A stretch of DNA of 64,000 nucleotides from assembly GCF_000633635.1 (NCBI RefSeq), contig NZ_AYPQ01000001.1, forward strand, positions 124,424 through 188,423. Direction: 5' to 3'. The notes under the pieces were generated by a model. It did not search any database. It worked only from the letters and a program-made list of their open reading frames with translations, and was not told where the DNA came from. Of this stretch, positions 52,735 through 63,011 are shown piece after piece. This DNA is from Enterococcus crotali. GTDB taxonomy: Bacteria > Bacillota > Bacilli > Lactobacillales > Enterococcaceae. Both the position numbers and the translations under genes were made by a program. Position 1 is the stretch's first letter. Every line of letters begins with the position of its first letter.

Positions 52735-52832
52735 ATGATATCATGCGGTAAATCATAATACAAGACAATGGGCATGTTGCACTAAAAATATTTTTAGGTA
52801 GCATTGTTTTTTTTTAGGTTAAGTGGTATAAT
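52735..52832 (+). promoter_or_regulatory. Promoter and palindromes before the purine-catabolic operon
   Basis: TTGTTT (52804-52809) and TATAAT (52827-52832, with TGG extension) have a 17-bp spacer. Just upstream is a perfect 16-bp palindrome CTAAAAATATTTTTAG (52782-52797), and ATGATATCAT lies at 52735-52744. The first is well placed for an activator or repressor acting on this promoter. Confidence 0.65.
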
Positions 52833-52871
52833 TTACTCGAGATAAGGGAAATAGTTCATCACGAGTACGAT

Positions 52872-52885
52872 TGCAAGCGCTTTTT
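52872..52885 (+). promoter_or_regulatory. cre-like site 1 (CcpA)
   Basis: TGCAAGCGCTTTTT matches the cre consensus TGNAARCGNWWWCA at 12 of 14 positions, about 40 bp downstream of the -10, where CcpA binding represses by roadblock. Confidence 0.65.
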
Positions 52886-52959
52886 TATATACTTCTAGAA
52901 AGATAAAGAATGTGCAGCTTAACTACTTGTTTATTCGTGAATGTTTGAACTATCTAACT

Positions 52960-52973
52960 TGTAAGCGATTTCT
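52960..52973 (+). promoter_or_regulatory. cre-like site 2 (CcpA)
   Basis: TGTAAGCGATTTCT matches the cre consensus at 13 of 14 positions, 38 bp before the ssnA start codon. Confidence 0.7.
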
Positions 52974-53011
52974 TTTGGTGGTAATTAAAATGAAACTATA
53001 GGAGGGCAATA

Positions 53012-54346
53012 ATGTTATTAATAGGAAATGGACGGCTAATCACAAGAGATAAGGAAGGAACATTTTTTGATAATGGCTGTGTAGCAATTGAAGGACAGAA
53101 GATAAAAGCAGTCGGGGCAACGACAGATTTACAAAAAGAATTTCCAGAAGCCGAATTTATCGATGCTAAAGGCGGCGTGATCATGCCTGGTTTTATCAAT
53201 ATGCACAATCATATCTACAGTACTTTTGCCAGAGGCTTAACTATCAATGGGTATCATCCTAAAAATTTTATGGATATTTTGGAAGGACAATGGTGGCGTA
53301 TCGATAGAACACTGAATTTAGAAGACTCTTATCACAGCGCAAAAATTGCGTACTTAGATAGCATCAAAAATGGTGTTACGACAGTCTTCGATCATCACGC
53401 TAGTTACGGTGCAATTGAAGGCAGCTTGACTCAATTGTCCAATGCAGCAACTGAATTAGGGGTTCGTACTTGTTTATGTTATGAAGTTTCAGATAGAGAT
53501 GGCCAAGAGAAAATGAAAGCAGCTGTAAAAGAAAATGCTGATTTTATTAAAACAAGTGCTGCGCGAACAGATGATATGCAAAAGGCGATGATGGGAATGC
53601 ATGCAGCGTTCACTTTATCGGATAAATCGTTAGAACATTGTGCAGCAAATACCCCAGAAGGTGTTGGCTATCACATCCATATCGCAGAAGATATCGCTGA
53701 TGTGTATGATTCACTAGCAAAATATGGCAAACCTATCGTAAATCGCTTGTACGATTTAGGTATTTTAGGTAAACAAACGATGGCAGGACATTGTATCCAT
53801 ATCAATCCTCACGAAATGGAGCTGTTGAGGGACACAGATACAATGGTCGTAACAAATCCAGAATCAAATATGGGAAATGCCGTGGGATGTCCCCCAGCGA
53901 TGCGCATGCTAAATGAGTATGGGATTTTAATGGGACTCGGGACAGATGGTTATACCAACGATGTAACAGAATCGTATAAAGTTGGCAATATCATTCACAA
54001 ACATCATCTAGCAGATCCAAATGCGGCTTGGGCAGAAATTCCGCAAATGTTGTTCAATAATAATCCACAAATGGCCAATCGCTATTTTGAAAAAAAATTA
54101 GGTGCTTTAGAAGTAGATGCAGCAGCCGATGTGATCGTCTTGGATTATAAAGGACCAACACCTATGACAAAAGATAATTACAATTCTCATATTCTATTTG
54201 GCATGAATGGCGGAGCAGTGACAGATACAATCATCAATGGCGAAATTCGTATGAGAAATCGTGAAGTGCAAGGTGTTGATGAAGAAAAAATTTGGCATGA
54301 TGCACAGACGCAGGCACAATCTCTTTGGACAAGAATCAATAGCTAG
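53012..54346 (+). CDS. ssnA: Putative aminohydrolase SsnA
   Basis: A 444-residue amidohydrolase-superfamily enzyme. The metal-binding N-terminal motif is MHNHIYSTFARGL (about residue 65), the third His is in GYHIHIAED (about 220), and the metal Asp lies in GLGTDGYTND (about 312). It belongs to the guanine-deaminase/chlorohydrolase branch and is part of the purine-catabolic cluster of enterobacteria, clostridia and enterococci. Strong ribosome site ggagg. First gene of the operon. Confidence 0.93.
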   Translation: MLLIGNGRLITRDKEGTFFDNGCVAIEGQKIKAVGATTDLQKEFPEAEFIDAKGGVIMPGFINMHNHIYSTFARGLTINGYHPKNFMDILEGQWWRIDRTLNLEDSYHSAKIAYLDSIKNGVTTVFDHHASYGAIEGSLTQLSNAATELGVRTCLCYEVSDRDGQEKMKAAVKENADFIKTSAARTDDMQKAMMGMHAAFTLSDKSLEHCAANTPEGVGYHIHIAEDIADVYDSLAKYGKPIVNRLYDLGILGKQTMAGHCIHINPHEMELLRDTDTMVVTNPESNMGNAVGCPPAMRMLNEYGILMGLGTDGYTNDVTESYKVGNIIHKHHLADPNAAWAEIPQMLFNNNPQMANRYFEKKLGALEVDAAADVIVLDYKGPTPMTKDNYNSHILFGMNGGAVTDTIINGEIRMRNREVQGVDEEKIWHDAQTQAQSLWTRINS

Positions 54347-54385
54347 TAACCGCTAGCCTAGAAAAATAAAAAAGGAGTGACAAAC

Positions 54386-57300
54386 ATGAGTGATATCATG
54401 CACCCGATTTCGATTGATGGGTTATTGAACTGGATTTTAAATGAATATAAAAACGATTCAACTATCTTCGGTGTAAGAAAATTCTACAAAGCTGATCCAA
54501 GCAAAACGTTACCTCTATTTGGCGAAAAAATGGAAACACCTTGCGGGCCGGCAGCAGGACCGCATACGCAATTATCTCAGAATATTATTGCTTCTTATTT
54601 AACTGGTTCACGTTTTTTTGAAGTTAAGACGGTTCAAGTCATCGATGGAGAAGACCTACCAGTGAGTAAGCCTTGTATCACAGCGGCAGATGAATGCTAT
54701 AACGTAGAATGGTCAACAGAATTAAGGGTTCCTCAAGCTTATGATGAATATGTCAAAGGATGGTTTGTTTTAAAATTACTGAGTAGAGAATTTGATTTAG
54801 GTGATCCAGACGGTTTTATTTTTAATATGAGCGTTGGTTATGACCTAGCTGGGATTCAATCACCAAAAGTAGATAAATATATCACGGATATGCAGGATGC
54901 TGAAAAAACGCCGATTTGGCAAGAATGTCTTGAAGCAGCCTATAAATATTTACCTCAATTTAAAAAAATCGATAAAGAATATATTGAATCGATCAGTCCG
55001 AAAGTTTGCCGCTCAATCACGCTTTCTACGTTGCATGGTTGTCCAGCAGACGAAATCGAGCGGATCACCACTTATTTATTAGAAGAAAAGGGCTTAAATT
55101 CATTTATTAAGTGTAACCCAACCATGCTTGGGTATGAATATACTCGTCGAACGATGGATGAATTAGGCTTCGATTATATGGTTTTTGACGATCATCATTT
55201 TGTAGCAGATTTACAATTTGAGGATGCTGTCCCGATGCTAAAAAGGCTACAAACTTTAGCTGATAGTAAGGGCTTAAACTTTGGGGTGAAAATCACCAAT
55301 ACATTTCCAGTCGGGATTGCTGAAGAAGAATTACCTGGCGATGAAATGTATATGTCAGGACGTTCACTGTTTCCACTAAGCATTTCTTTAGCAAAAAAAT
55401 TATCAGACGCTTTTGCTGGAAAACTACAGATTTCTTATTCTGGAGGAGCAGATATCTTCAATATTAAAGATATTTTTGATGCTGGTATTTGGCCGATCAC
55501 GATGGCCACAACATTGTTAAAACCAGGCGGCTATCAACGGATGAATCAAGTCGCTAATTTATTGGGAGAATCGCCGTATCCAACGCAAGTTCAAGTAAAT
55601 CTAGAAAAACTAACAAGCATTGTGGAAAAAGCGAAAACACAAGCTCGCTATAAAAAATCAATCAAATTATCGGAAAGTCCTAAATTACGGACAACAGTCC
55701 CATTAACTAACTGTTATACAGCACCTTGCCGCAGTGATGGCGGTTGTCCAATCAATCAGGATATTCCAGCGTATCTTCGTTATGTGAGCGAAGGGAACTA
55801 TTTAGAAGCGTTAAAAGTGATCGTGGATAAAAATCCATTACCATTTATCACAGGAACGATTTGTGCACATCCTTGTATGACAAAATGTACTCGTCAATTT
55901 TATGAAGGCTCTATCAAAATTCGCGAAGCAAAATTAGAAGCTGCTGAACATGCATATGATCAATTAATGGCAACCTTGGAAAAACCCGTTCGTAAAGCAA
56001 ATGCGCCTAAAACGGCAGTTGTCGGTGGTGGACCAGCAGGAATATCCGCTGGGTTCTTGCTTGCTCGTGAAGGGATGCCAGTTACTGTGTTTGAAAAAGC
56101 TGATACGATTGGTGGTGTTTGTAGCCAAATCGTACCAGAATTCAGGATTTCAATGAAATCTGTTCAAAATGATGTAGAGATGGCAAAATTTATGGGAGCT
56201 GAATTCAAGACAGGCCAAGCCGCTCCAGCTATCGAAACTTTGCGTGAACAAGGCTATACCAACGTTATTTATGCAATTGGTGCATGGAAACATGGCAAGT
56301 TAAGATTAGAAGCTGGAGAAACAATCAATTCGTTAGAATTTTTAAAAGCCAATCGAGAAAATCCTAAAATCAACCCTTACGGTGAACAAATCGTCGTTGT
56401 TGGTGGTGGGAATACTGCAATGGACTGTGCTAGGGCAGCAACCACTTTACCGGGCGTAAAAAAAGTTTCAGTCGTTTATCGTCGAGACAAACGGAATATG
56501 CCGGCAGACGAAGAAGAGTTGTATTTCGCTTTAGAAGATGGCGTAGAATTCCTAGAACTACTGTCACCAATCAAATTGGTCAATGGGCTGCTCACTTGTG
56601 AAAAAATGCGCTTAGGTGAACGTGACAGTTCTGGGCGTCGCAGACCAGTAGCAACTGGCGAATTTACAGAAGTTTCAGCAGATACCGTGATTGCTGCTGT
56701 CGGTGAAAAAGTTGATACAGATTTCTATCGATCTATTGGGATCACAACTGATCAATATGGAAAAGTTGTGTCAAACCAAGAAACACTGGAAACAAACCTA
56801 AAAGATGTCTATGTGATTGGTGACGCAAACCTTGGACCTGCAACAATTGTTGAAGCCATTGCAGATGCAACAAAAGCGGCTGGCAATATTTGTCAAATCC
56901 ATAATGATCATTATGAACAAACCAACCTTAATGAAGATATAGCATCTGTTCGTAATAAACGAGGGGTACTAGAAATAAACGAAGCGCTTTGTGGACAAGC
57001 AAGTAATTGTTTAGAATGCTCGACGGTTTGCGAATCGTGTATGGATGTTTGTCCAAATCGAGCAAATATCGTCGTGAATGTTAAGGGACAACCTCAACCA
57101 CAAATCGTCCATGTGGATCGTATGTGTAATGAATGTGGCAACTGTGAAACGTTCTGTCCTTATTCAAGTGCACCTTATAAAGATAAATTCACTTTATTCA
57201 ACACAGAAGCTGATTTTGAAAATAGCACCAATTCAGGTTTCTATGTGATTGATCCAAGAGAAAAGACGTGTCTTATTCGTTTATGGGGCAATACATCAAC

Positions 57301-57397
57301 CATTCGTTTAGATGCCCAAGGATTAGACATTCCGCATGACATCATCGATTTGATGGATACGATGATCGAAGACTATGAATACTGTATGCAAATGTAA
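54386..57397 (+). CDS. ygfK: YgfK-type FAD/Fe-S oxidoreductase (putative selenate reductase subunit)
   Basis: ATG 54386 (aaagga upstream) gives 1003 residues. Order: an N-terminal dihydroorotate-dehydrogenase-like TIM barrel (to about 430), a cysteine-rich linker (CYTAPCRSDGGCPINQDIPAYL), a glutamate-synthase beta-like flavoprotein with dinucleotide folds VVGGGPAGISAGF and VVGGGNTAMDCARA, and C-terminal Fe-S clusters (CSTVCESCMDVCP, CNECGNCETFCP). This matches dihydropyrimidine-dehydrogenase-like electron-transfer enzymes. In the purine-degrading clusters it is thought to reduce a purine or pyrimidine ring or feed electrons from the molybdenum hydroxylases; the selenate name is historical. 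Confidence 0.93.
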   Translation: MSDIMHPISIDGLLNWILNEYKNDSTIFGVRKFYKADPSKTLPLFGEKMETPCGPAAGPHTQLSQNIIASYLTGSRFFEVKTVQVIDGEDLPVSKPCITAADECYNVEWSTELRVPQAYDEYVKGWFVLKLLSREFDLGDPDGFIFNMSVGYDLAGIQSPKVDKYITDMQDAEKTPIWQECLEAAYKYLPQFKKIDKEYIESISPKVCRSITLSTLHGCPADEIERITTYLLEEKGLNSFIKCNPTMLGYEYTRRTMDELGFDYMVFDDHHFVADLQFEDAVPMLKRLQTLADSKGLNFGVKITNTFPVGIAEEELPGDEMYMSGRSLFPLSISLAKKLSDAFAGKLQISYSGGADIFNIKDIFDAGIWPITMATTLLKPGGYQRMNQVANLLGESPYPTQVQVNLEKLTSIVEKAKTQARYKKSIKLSESPKLRTTVPLTNCYTAPCRSDGGCPINQDIPAYLRYVSEGNYLEALKVIVDKNPLPFITGTICAHPCMTKCTRQFYEGSIKIREAKLEAAEHAYDQLMATLEKPVRKANAPKTAVVGGGPAGISAGFLLAREGMPVTVFEKADTIGGVCSQIVPEFRISMKSVQNDVEMAKFMGAEFKTGQAAPAIETLREQGYTNVIYAIGAWKHGKLRLEAGETINSLEFLKANRENPKINPYGEQIVVVGGGNTAMDCARAATTLPGVKKVSVVYRRDKRNMPADEEELYFALEDGVEFLELLSPIKLVNGLLTCEKMRLGERDSSGRRRPVATGEFTEVSADTVIAAVGEKVDTDFYRSIGITTDQYGKVVSNQETLETNLKDVYVIGDANLGPATIVEAIADATKAAGNICQIHNDHYEQTNLNEDIASVRNKRGVLEINEALCGQASNCLECSTVCESCMDVCPNRANIVVNVKGQPQPQIVHVDRMCNECGNCETFCPYSSAPYKDKFTLFNTEADFENSTNSGFYVIDPREKTCLIRLWGNTSTIRLDAQGLDIPHDIIDLMDTMIEDYEYCMQM

Positions 57398-57448
57398 TAA
57401 AAGACATAAGTTGCGCAAAACCAACTTCTAAATGATGGAGGTTAAAAA

Positions 57449-58831
57449 ATGTCTATTCTTTTAAAAGGCGGAACAGTAGTATCCGCAAAGGATCGTCGTC
57501 AAGTAGACGTAAGAATCGATGGCGAGAAAATTGTCGAAATGGGAACAAATCTAAAAGCAGAAAATTCTATAGTAGAGGATGTTTCAGGTTTATTCTTACT
57601 ACCAGGATTTATTGATGCTCACACTCATTTAGAGCTGAATAATGGAAAAGGGTCAATGGGAACAGCGGATAATTTTGATACGGGCAGTAAAGCAGCGGTG
57701 GCTAAAGGAACAACGACCGTGATCGATATGGCAACGCCAAGTAAGGGCAGTTCATTAAAAGACTGCCTAAAGGCTTGGGATCACTTAGCTGAGGGAAATA
57801 GCTCTTGTGATTACATGTATCATATGTCGATCATAGAATGGAATCCTAGTATTAAGGCAGAAATAAAAGAAATGATCGATGCGGGGATCACCTCATTTAA
57901 AATGTACATGGCCTATGACAATTTGAGAACCAAAGACGGGGAAATATTTGAAGCGATGAGAGAAATCCGCAAATACCATGGAATGCTGGGAATTCATTGT
58001 GAAAATGGGGATATGGTCAATGAAATGATCACACAATTTGTAGCTGAAGGGAAACGTTCGCCGCATTATCATCCGTTGACTAGACCAGATTCAGTTGAAG
58101 CAGAAGCAGTAGAACGCTACTTAATGATTGCAGACTTGGCTGATTTACCAGTTAACATTGTTCATTTAAGCACAAAAAGGTCATTAGATGCGGTCAAACG
58201 AGCAAGAGCTCGTAATCAAAAAGCTTATGTGGAAACCTGTCCCCAATATTTAGTTTTGGATGATCATTTATACGATGGACCTGGTTTTGAAGGAGCAAAA
58301 TATGTCTGCTCTCCACCTTTACGTAGTATTGATGATCAACAAGCTTTATGGGAGGGCGTGATCAATGGTCAAGTCAATACAATTTCAACAGACCATTGCA
58401 GTTTCAATTTTGAGGGACAAAAAACAATCGGAAAAAATGATTTCAGCAAAATACCAAATGGCATGCCGGGGGTTGAGACTCGACCAGAGCTTGTTTATAC
58501 CTATGGGGTAACAACTGGCAAAATTAGTTTAGAGCGTATGATCGGACTACTTTCAGAAGATATTGCTAAACAATTTTCAATGTATCCCCAAAAGGGCATT
58601 ATTCAAGTAGGTAGCGATGCGGACATCGTAGTCTGGGACCCAAATACAACAGGTGTTATTTCAGCCGAAACGCAATTACAGAATGTTGACTACACACCAT
58701 ATGACGGGATGCAGACAAAAGGAAGAGCAAAATCAGTTTATCTAAGAGGGAAAAAAGTAGCTGAAAATGGTCGAGTTATTGTAGAAAAACAAGGAGCGTT
58801 TATTTTCCGCAAGAGTATAAAAGATAATTAA
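57449..58831 (+). CDS. hydA: D-hydantoinase/dihydropyrimidinase-type hydrolase
   Basis: A 460-residue binuclear metal amidohydrolase opening cyclic ureides or amides. The first metal motif is DAHTHLELNNG (about 57), the carboxylated Lys is in TSFKMYMAYDN (about 150), His ligands follow in GIHCENG and IVHLSTK, and the metal Asp is in STDHCSFNF (about 315). The length is normal. aatggagg precedes the ATG. In this operon it likely hydrolyses a ring intermediate of purine breakdown. Confidence 0.94.
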   Translation: MSILLKGGTVVSAKDRRQVDVRIDGEKIVEMGTNLKAENSIVEDVSGLFLLPGFIDAHTHLELNNGKGSMGTADNFDTGSKAAVAKGTTTVIDMATPSKGSSLKDCLKAWDHLAEGNSSCDYMYHMSIIEWNPSIKAEIKEMIDAGITSFKMYMAYDNLRTKDGEIFEAMREIRKYHGMLGIHCENGDMVNEMITQFVAEGKRSPHYHPLTRPDSVEAEAVERYLMIADLADLPVNIVHLSTKRSLDAVKRARARNQKAYVETCPQYLVLDDHLYDGPGFEGAKYVCSPPLRSIDDQQALWEGVINGQVNTISTDHCSFNFEGQKTIGKNDFSKIPNGMPGVETRPELVYTYGVTTGKISLERMIGLLSEDIAKQFSMYPQKGIIQVGSDADIVVWDPNTTGVISAETQLQNVDYTPYDGMQTKGRAKSVYLRGKKVAENGRVIVEKQGAFIFRKSIKDN

Positions 58832-58883
58832 GGGAATCAATCAACTTGTGTTGATTTAATAAATAGACGGAGGGGAAAATTTT

Positions 58884-60077
58884 TTGGAAAAAATAAAATG
58901 GACGGCAAATGAAATGCCTAAAACAGATGATCAGTATTTATCACTGATGTCAAAGGGAGCAATCGAAAAAGCCTTAGCTTTTCATCGTAGTTTCCCTCAA
59001 TACAATCAGACGCCATTAGCTGATTTAAAAAATATGGCTGAGTATTTAGGTCTAAAGGATTTCTTTGTCAAAGATGAATCCTATCGCTTTGGTTTAAATG
59101 CATTTAAAGTGCTTGGTGGCTCGTTCGCTATGGCCAACTATATTGCAGAAAAACTGGGCAAAGATGTCGCAGATTTGACATATGATGTTTTAACGTCCGA
59201 TAAACTTCGGAATGAGTTTGGACAAGCAACGTTTTTCACAGCGACTGATGGGAATCATGGACGCGGTGTAGCTTGGGCAGCAAATAAATTAGGGCAAAAA
59301 GCAGTGGTCTTGATGCCAAAAGGTTCAACACAAACGCGCAAAGAAAACATTGAAAAAGAAGGCGCTAAAGTGACCATTGAAGAAGTCAATTACGACGAAT
59401 GTGTACGTATGGCGAACAAAATGGCTGAAGAAACTGAAAACGGTGTCATGGTACAAGATACCGCCTGGGATGGCTACGAAAAAATTCCAACATGGATCAT
59501 GCAAGGGTATGGAACGATGGCTTTAGAAGCTTCTAAACAATTAGAAGAAGCAGGGAACAAACGCCCAACGCATGTTTTTGTACAAGCAGGAGTTGGGAGT
59601 TTAGCAGGCGCAGTTGTCGGGTATTTTGCTAATCTTTATCCTGATAATCCTCCTAAAATGGTGGTTGTCGAAGCACAAGCTGCTGATTGCCTATATAAAT
59701 CAGCAATCGAAAAAGATGGCAAAATTCGGTTTGTTGAAGGTGATTTACAAACAATCATGGCCGGTCTAGCTTGTGGTGAACCAAACACGATATCATTCGA
59801 TATTTTAGAAAATCATACATCTGTCTTTGTTTCAGCGCCTGATTGGGTATCTGAAAAAGGGATGAGAATGCTGGGTGCACCGTTAAAAGGTGATCCGCAA
59901 GTGATTTCAGGCGAATCAGGAGCAGTTGCAATGGGATTAGTTGCAACAGCTATGCAGGATGCTGACTATAAAGAGTTACGTGATGCACTAGCACTAGATG
60001 AAAACTCAAGCGTCCTAATGTTCTCAACAGAAGGCGATACAGATCCAGATAACTATAAAAAAATCTTATGGAGGTAA
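58884..60077 (+). CDS. dpaL: Diaminopropionate ammonia-lyase
   Basis: A 397-residue PLP enzyme (YgeX) converting 2,3-diaminopropionate to pyruvate and ammonia. TTG 58884 is the start, after ggagggg. The PLP Lys is Lys75 in FGLNAFKVLGGSF; TATDGNHGRGVAWAA (about 115) and the phosphate-binding QAGVGSLAGAVVG (about 232) are conserved. It follows hydA by 52 bp and precedes ygeY by 5 bp. Confidence 0.94.
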   Translation: MEKIKWTANEMPKTDDQYLSLMSKGAIEKALAFHRSFPQYNQTPLADLKNMAEYLGLKDFFVKDESYRFGLNAFKVLGGSFAMANYIAEKLGKDVADLTYDVLTSDKLRNEFGQATFFTATDGNHGRGVAWAANKLGQKAVVLMPKGSTQTRKENIEKEGAKVTIEEVNYDECVRMANKMAEETENGVMVQDTAWDGYEKIPTWIMQGYGTMALEASKQLEEAGNKRPTHVFVQAGVGSLAGAVVGYFANLYPDNPPKMVVVEAQAADCLYKSAIEKDGKIRFVEGDLQTIMAGLACGEPNTISFDILENHTSVFVSAPDWVSEKGMRMLGAPLKGDPQVISGESGAVAMGLVATAMQDADYKELRDALALDENSSVLMFSTEGDTDPDNYKKILWR

Positions 60078-60082
60078 TGTAA

Positions 60083-61398
60083 ATGGATTTCAATGAAATT
60101 AACAAAGCAGCAGAGGGTTATAGAGAGGATATGATTAAATTTTTACGTGATTTAGTCAAAATTCCAGGAGAAAGTGCTGAAGAAGGCGCAAAAATGGATC
60201 GTGCGAAAGCGGAAATGACAAAATTAGGTTTTGATAAAATCGAAGTTGATCCTCAAGGAAATTTACTAGGCTATATGGGAACAGGTAAAAAATTGATCGC
60301 CTTCGATGGTCATATGGATACAGTTGGTATCGGTGAAATGAGTAATTGGGAATTTGATCCGTATGATGGCTATGAAACAGATACAGAAATTGGCGGACGT
60401 GGTACATCTGACCAAGAAGGTGGGATCGTTTCAGCAGTTTACGGTGCAAAAATCATGAAAGATCTTGGGTTATTAAATGAAAAATATACGGCTTTAGTAA
60501 CAGTGACTGTACAAGAAGAAGATTGTGACGGTTTATGCTGGCAATATATTATTAAAGAAGACGGTATTCGTCCAGAATTTGTTGTCTCAACTGAACCAAC
60601 GGATGGCGGAATTTACCGTGGACAACGTGGTCGCATGGAAATCAAAGTTGAAGTTAAAGGGGTCTCTTGTCACGGATCTGCTCCAGAACGCGGAGACAAC
60701 GCGATTTATAAAATGGCGGATATTTTACAAGATGTGCGCGCACTAAACAATAATGGCGATACTGAAAGCACAGTGATTAGAGGCTTAGTCCGCATGCTTG
60801 ATGAAAAATATAACCCTGAATGGAAAGAAGCTCGTTTCTTAGGTAAAGGAACAGTAACAGCATCACAAATCTTCCATTCTTCACCAAGCCGCTGTGCAGT
60901 AGCAGATGGTTGTACAGTGTCATTAGACCGTCGGATGACTGCTGGTGAGACATGGGAAAGCTGTTTAGATGAAATCCGTAATCTACCTGCAGTTAAAAAA
61001 TATGGAGAAGATGTGGTTGTTTCAATGTATGACTATGATCGTCCATCTTATACAGGGTTAACCTATCCAATCGAATGTTACTTCCCAACTTGGGTGATTC
61101 CAGAAGAGCATGGTGTAACAAAAGCGTTAATGGAAACCCATAGAAATCTATATGGCGAAGAACGTAAAGGATCAAAAGAAACGATTGATATGCGTAAAGC
61201 TCGTCCATTGTTAGACAAATGGACATTCTCAACAAATGGTGTATCGATCATGGGTCGTAACGGGATTCCTTGTATTGCTTTGGTCCAGGAGCTGAAGCAC
61301 AAGCACATGCGCCAAATGAAAAAACTTGGAAAGATGATTTAGTCCGTTGTGCTGCAGTTTATGCCGCATTGCCAACTGTCTATTGCGAAAATAATTAA
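60083..61398 (+). pseudogene. ygeY: YgeY-type M20 metallohydrolase, one-base frameshift near the end
   Basis: The frame from 60083 encodes an M20/ArgE-DapE hydrolase with [10 protein letters not shown] (first zinc His/Asp, about 75), the bridging Asp in [18 protein letters not shown] with the catalytic Glu, and [12 protein letters not shown] in the lid domain. It leaves frame after NGIPCI; the next frame gives [18 protein letters not shown] and the true C-terminus to 61398, containing the last zinc His. A missing G at 61276 (attgctttgg for attggctttgg) restores about 438 residues. It likely cleaves a linear intermediate that yields diaminopropionate or related compounds for DpaL. Confidence 0.92.
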
Positions 61399-61506
61399 AT
61401 AGCCAACTATAAAACCTAGTGTACAAACGAACCACTATTCTAATGAGTAAAGGGCATTAGAATAGTGTGTATCGTATCATAACAATTAACTTAGAGGAGA
61501 AATGAC

Positions 61507-62699
61507 ATGGAAACTTTTAACGATTATATTGCAAAATTGGACAAATTAGAATTTGATAAAATGTATGAGAATGACTTCTTCTTAACATGGGAAAAAACTC
61601 GTGATGAACTAGAAGCGGTCTTCACAGTGGCGGATACATTACGCTATTTACGTGAAAATAATATTTCAACTAAAATATTTGATAGCGGTTTAGGCATTTC
61701 ATTATTCCGCGATAACTCAACAAGAACTCGTTTTAGTTTTGCTTCTGCTTGTAATCTTTTAGGGCTAGAAGTTCAAGATTTAGATGAAGGAAAAAGTCAA
61801 ATTTCTCATGGTGAAACTGTTCGTGAAACAGCGAACATGATTTCATTCATGGCAGATATTATCGGCATCCGTGATGATATGTATATCGGTAAAGGAAACA
61901 CATACATGCGCGAAGTATCAGAATCTGTGCAAGAAGGACATAAAGACGGTGTGTTGGAACAACGCCCAACATTAGTTAACTTACAATGTGATATCGACCA
62001 CCCTACGCAAGCGATGGCAGATGCCCTACATTTGATCCATGAATTTGGCGGTGTTGAAAACTTAAAAGGGAAAAAAGTAGCGATGACGTGGGCGTATTCA
62101 CCATCTTATGGCAAGCCATTGTCAGTACCTCAAGGAATCGTTGGATTAATGACACGTCTTGGGATGGATGTTGTTTTAGCACATCCAGAAGCTATGAAAT
62201 CATGCCGGAAGTTGAAGAAGTTGCAAAGAAAAATGCAGCTGAAGCTGGTGGCTCATTTACAAAAACAAATAGTATGGCTGAAGCCTTTAAAGATGCTGAT
62301 GTTGTGTATCCTAAGAGCTGGGCACCATTTGCAGCAATGGAACAACGCACACAATTATATGGTGAAGGGGATCAAGCTGGCATCGATAAATTAGAAAAAG
62401 AATTACTTGCTCAAAATACCAACCATAAAGATTGGGAATGTACAGAAGAATTGATGAAAACAACAAAAGAGGGCAAAGCGTTGTATATGCACTGCTTACC
62501 AGCCGATATTACAGGTGTAAGTTGTGAAGAAGGAGAAGTTGAAGCCTCAGTCTTTGATCGTTATCGTGTTGAACTGTATAAAGAAGCAAGCTACAAGCCT
62601 TATATCATTGCAGCGATGATTTTCTTGAGCAAAGTCAAAAGCCCGCAAGCAACTTTAAAAGAGCTTGAAAAAAAAGCGACACCAAGAGAAACAAAATAA
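61507..62699 (+). pseudogene. ygeW: Knotted carbamoyltransferase YgeW, one-base frameshift
   Basis: From ATG 61507 the protein has the carbamoyl-phosphate motif FRDNSTRTRFSFASA (S-T-R-T-R, about 78) and the HPTQAMADALHL block (about 160). It leaves frame after LAHPEA. The next frame continues MPEVEEVAKKNAAEAGGSF, the MHCLPAD motif and the C-terminus to 62699. One missing G at 62191 (gaagctat for gaaggctat) restores about 397 residues, normal for YgeW. The family makes carbamoyl phosphate from a carbamoylated intermediate in the catabolic direction, feeding ArcC. Error in the data is the likeliest cause of the break. Confidence 0.92.
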
Positions 62700-62722
62700 G
62701 TAATACGTAATCACTGGCATGG

Positions 62723-62953
62723 AGTGAGATGCTTTCTCTATTGATGATGATAGTTATTAATAAAATAATTTGTTCTCTTTTCAAAAACTAGAAATGATAA
62801 TAAGACCTTTCCAAGTCCATTTATGAATACAATCAGTCAAGGACAAAACGAGCTTGAAAGAATTTGCTGTCCACAGATTCTGACCACTTCATGCAAAGCT
62901 CCATTTTTCCTTGACGATCATCAATGTGATTTATTGAGAGAAAGCATCTTACT
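62723..62953. repeat. Large imperfect palindrome between ygeW and arcC
   Basis: AGATGCTTTCTCT (62727-62739) is perfectly complementary to 62937-62949 and extends to 16 of 17 pairs. Inside, GTCAAGGACAAAACGAGCTT (62836-62855) pairs with AAGCTCCATTTTTCCTTGAC (62896-62915) with few mismatches, and AGAAT/GATTCT closes the centre near 62859-62880. The 312-bp gap contains no gene. It could be a folded RNA controlling arcC and downstream genes, or a small non-autonomous mobile element; no target duplication is evident. Confidence 0.7.
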
Positions 62954-63011
62954 TTTAAAATAATCAATGAATAAAAATAATGATAAAATTGAAAATGAGG
63001 TGAATCACTGA

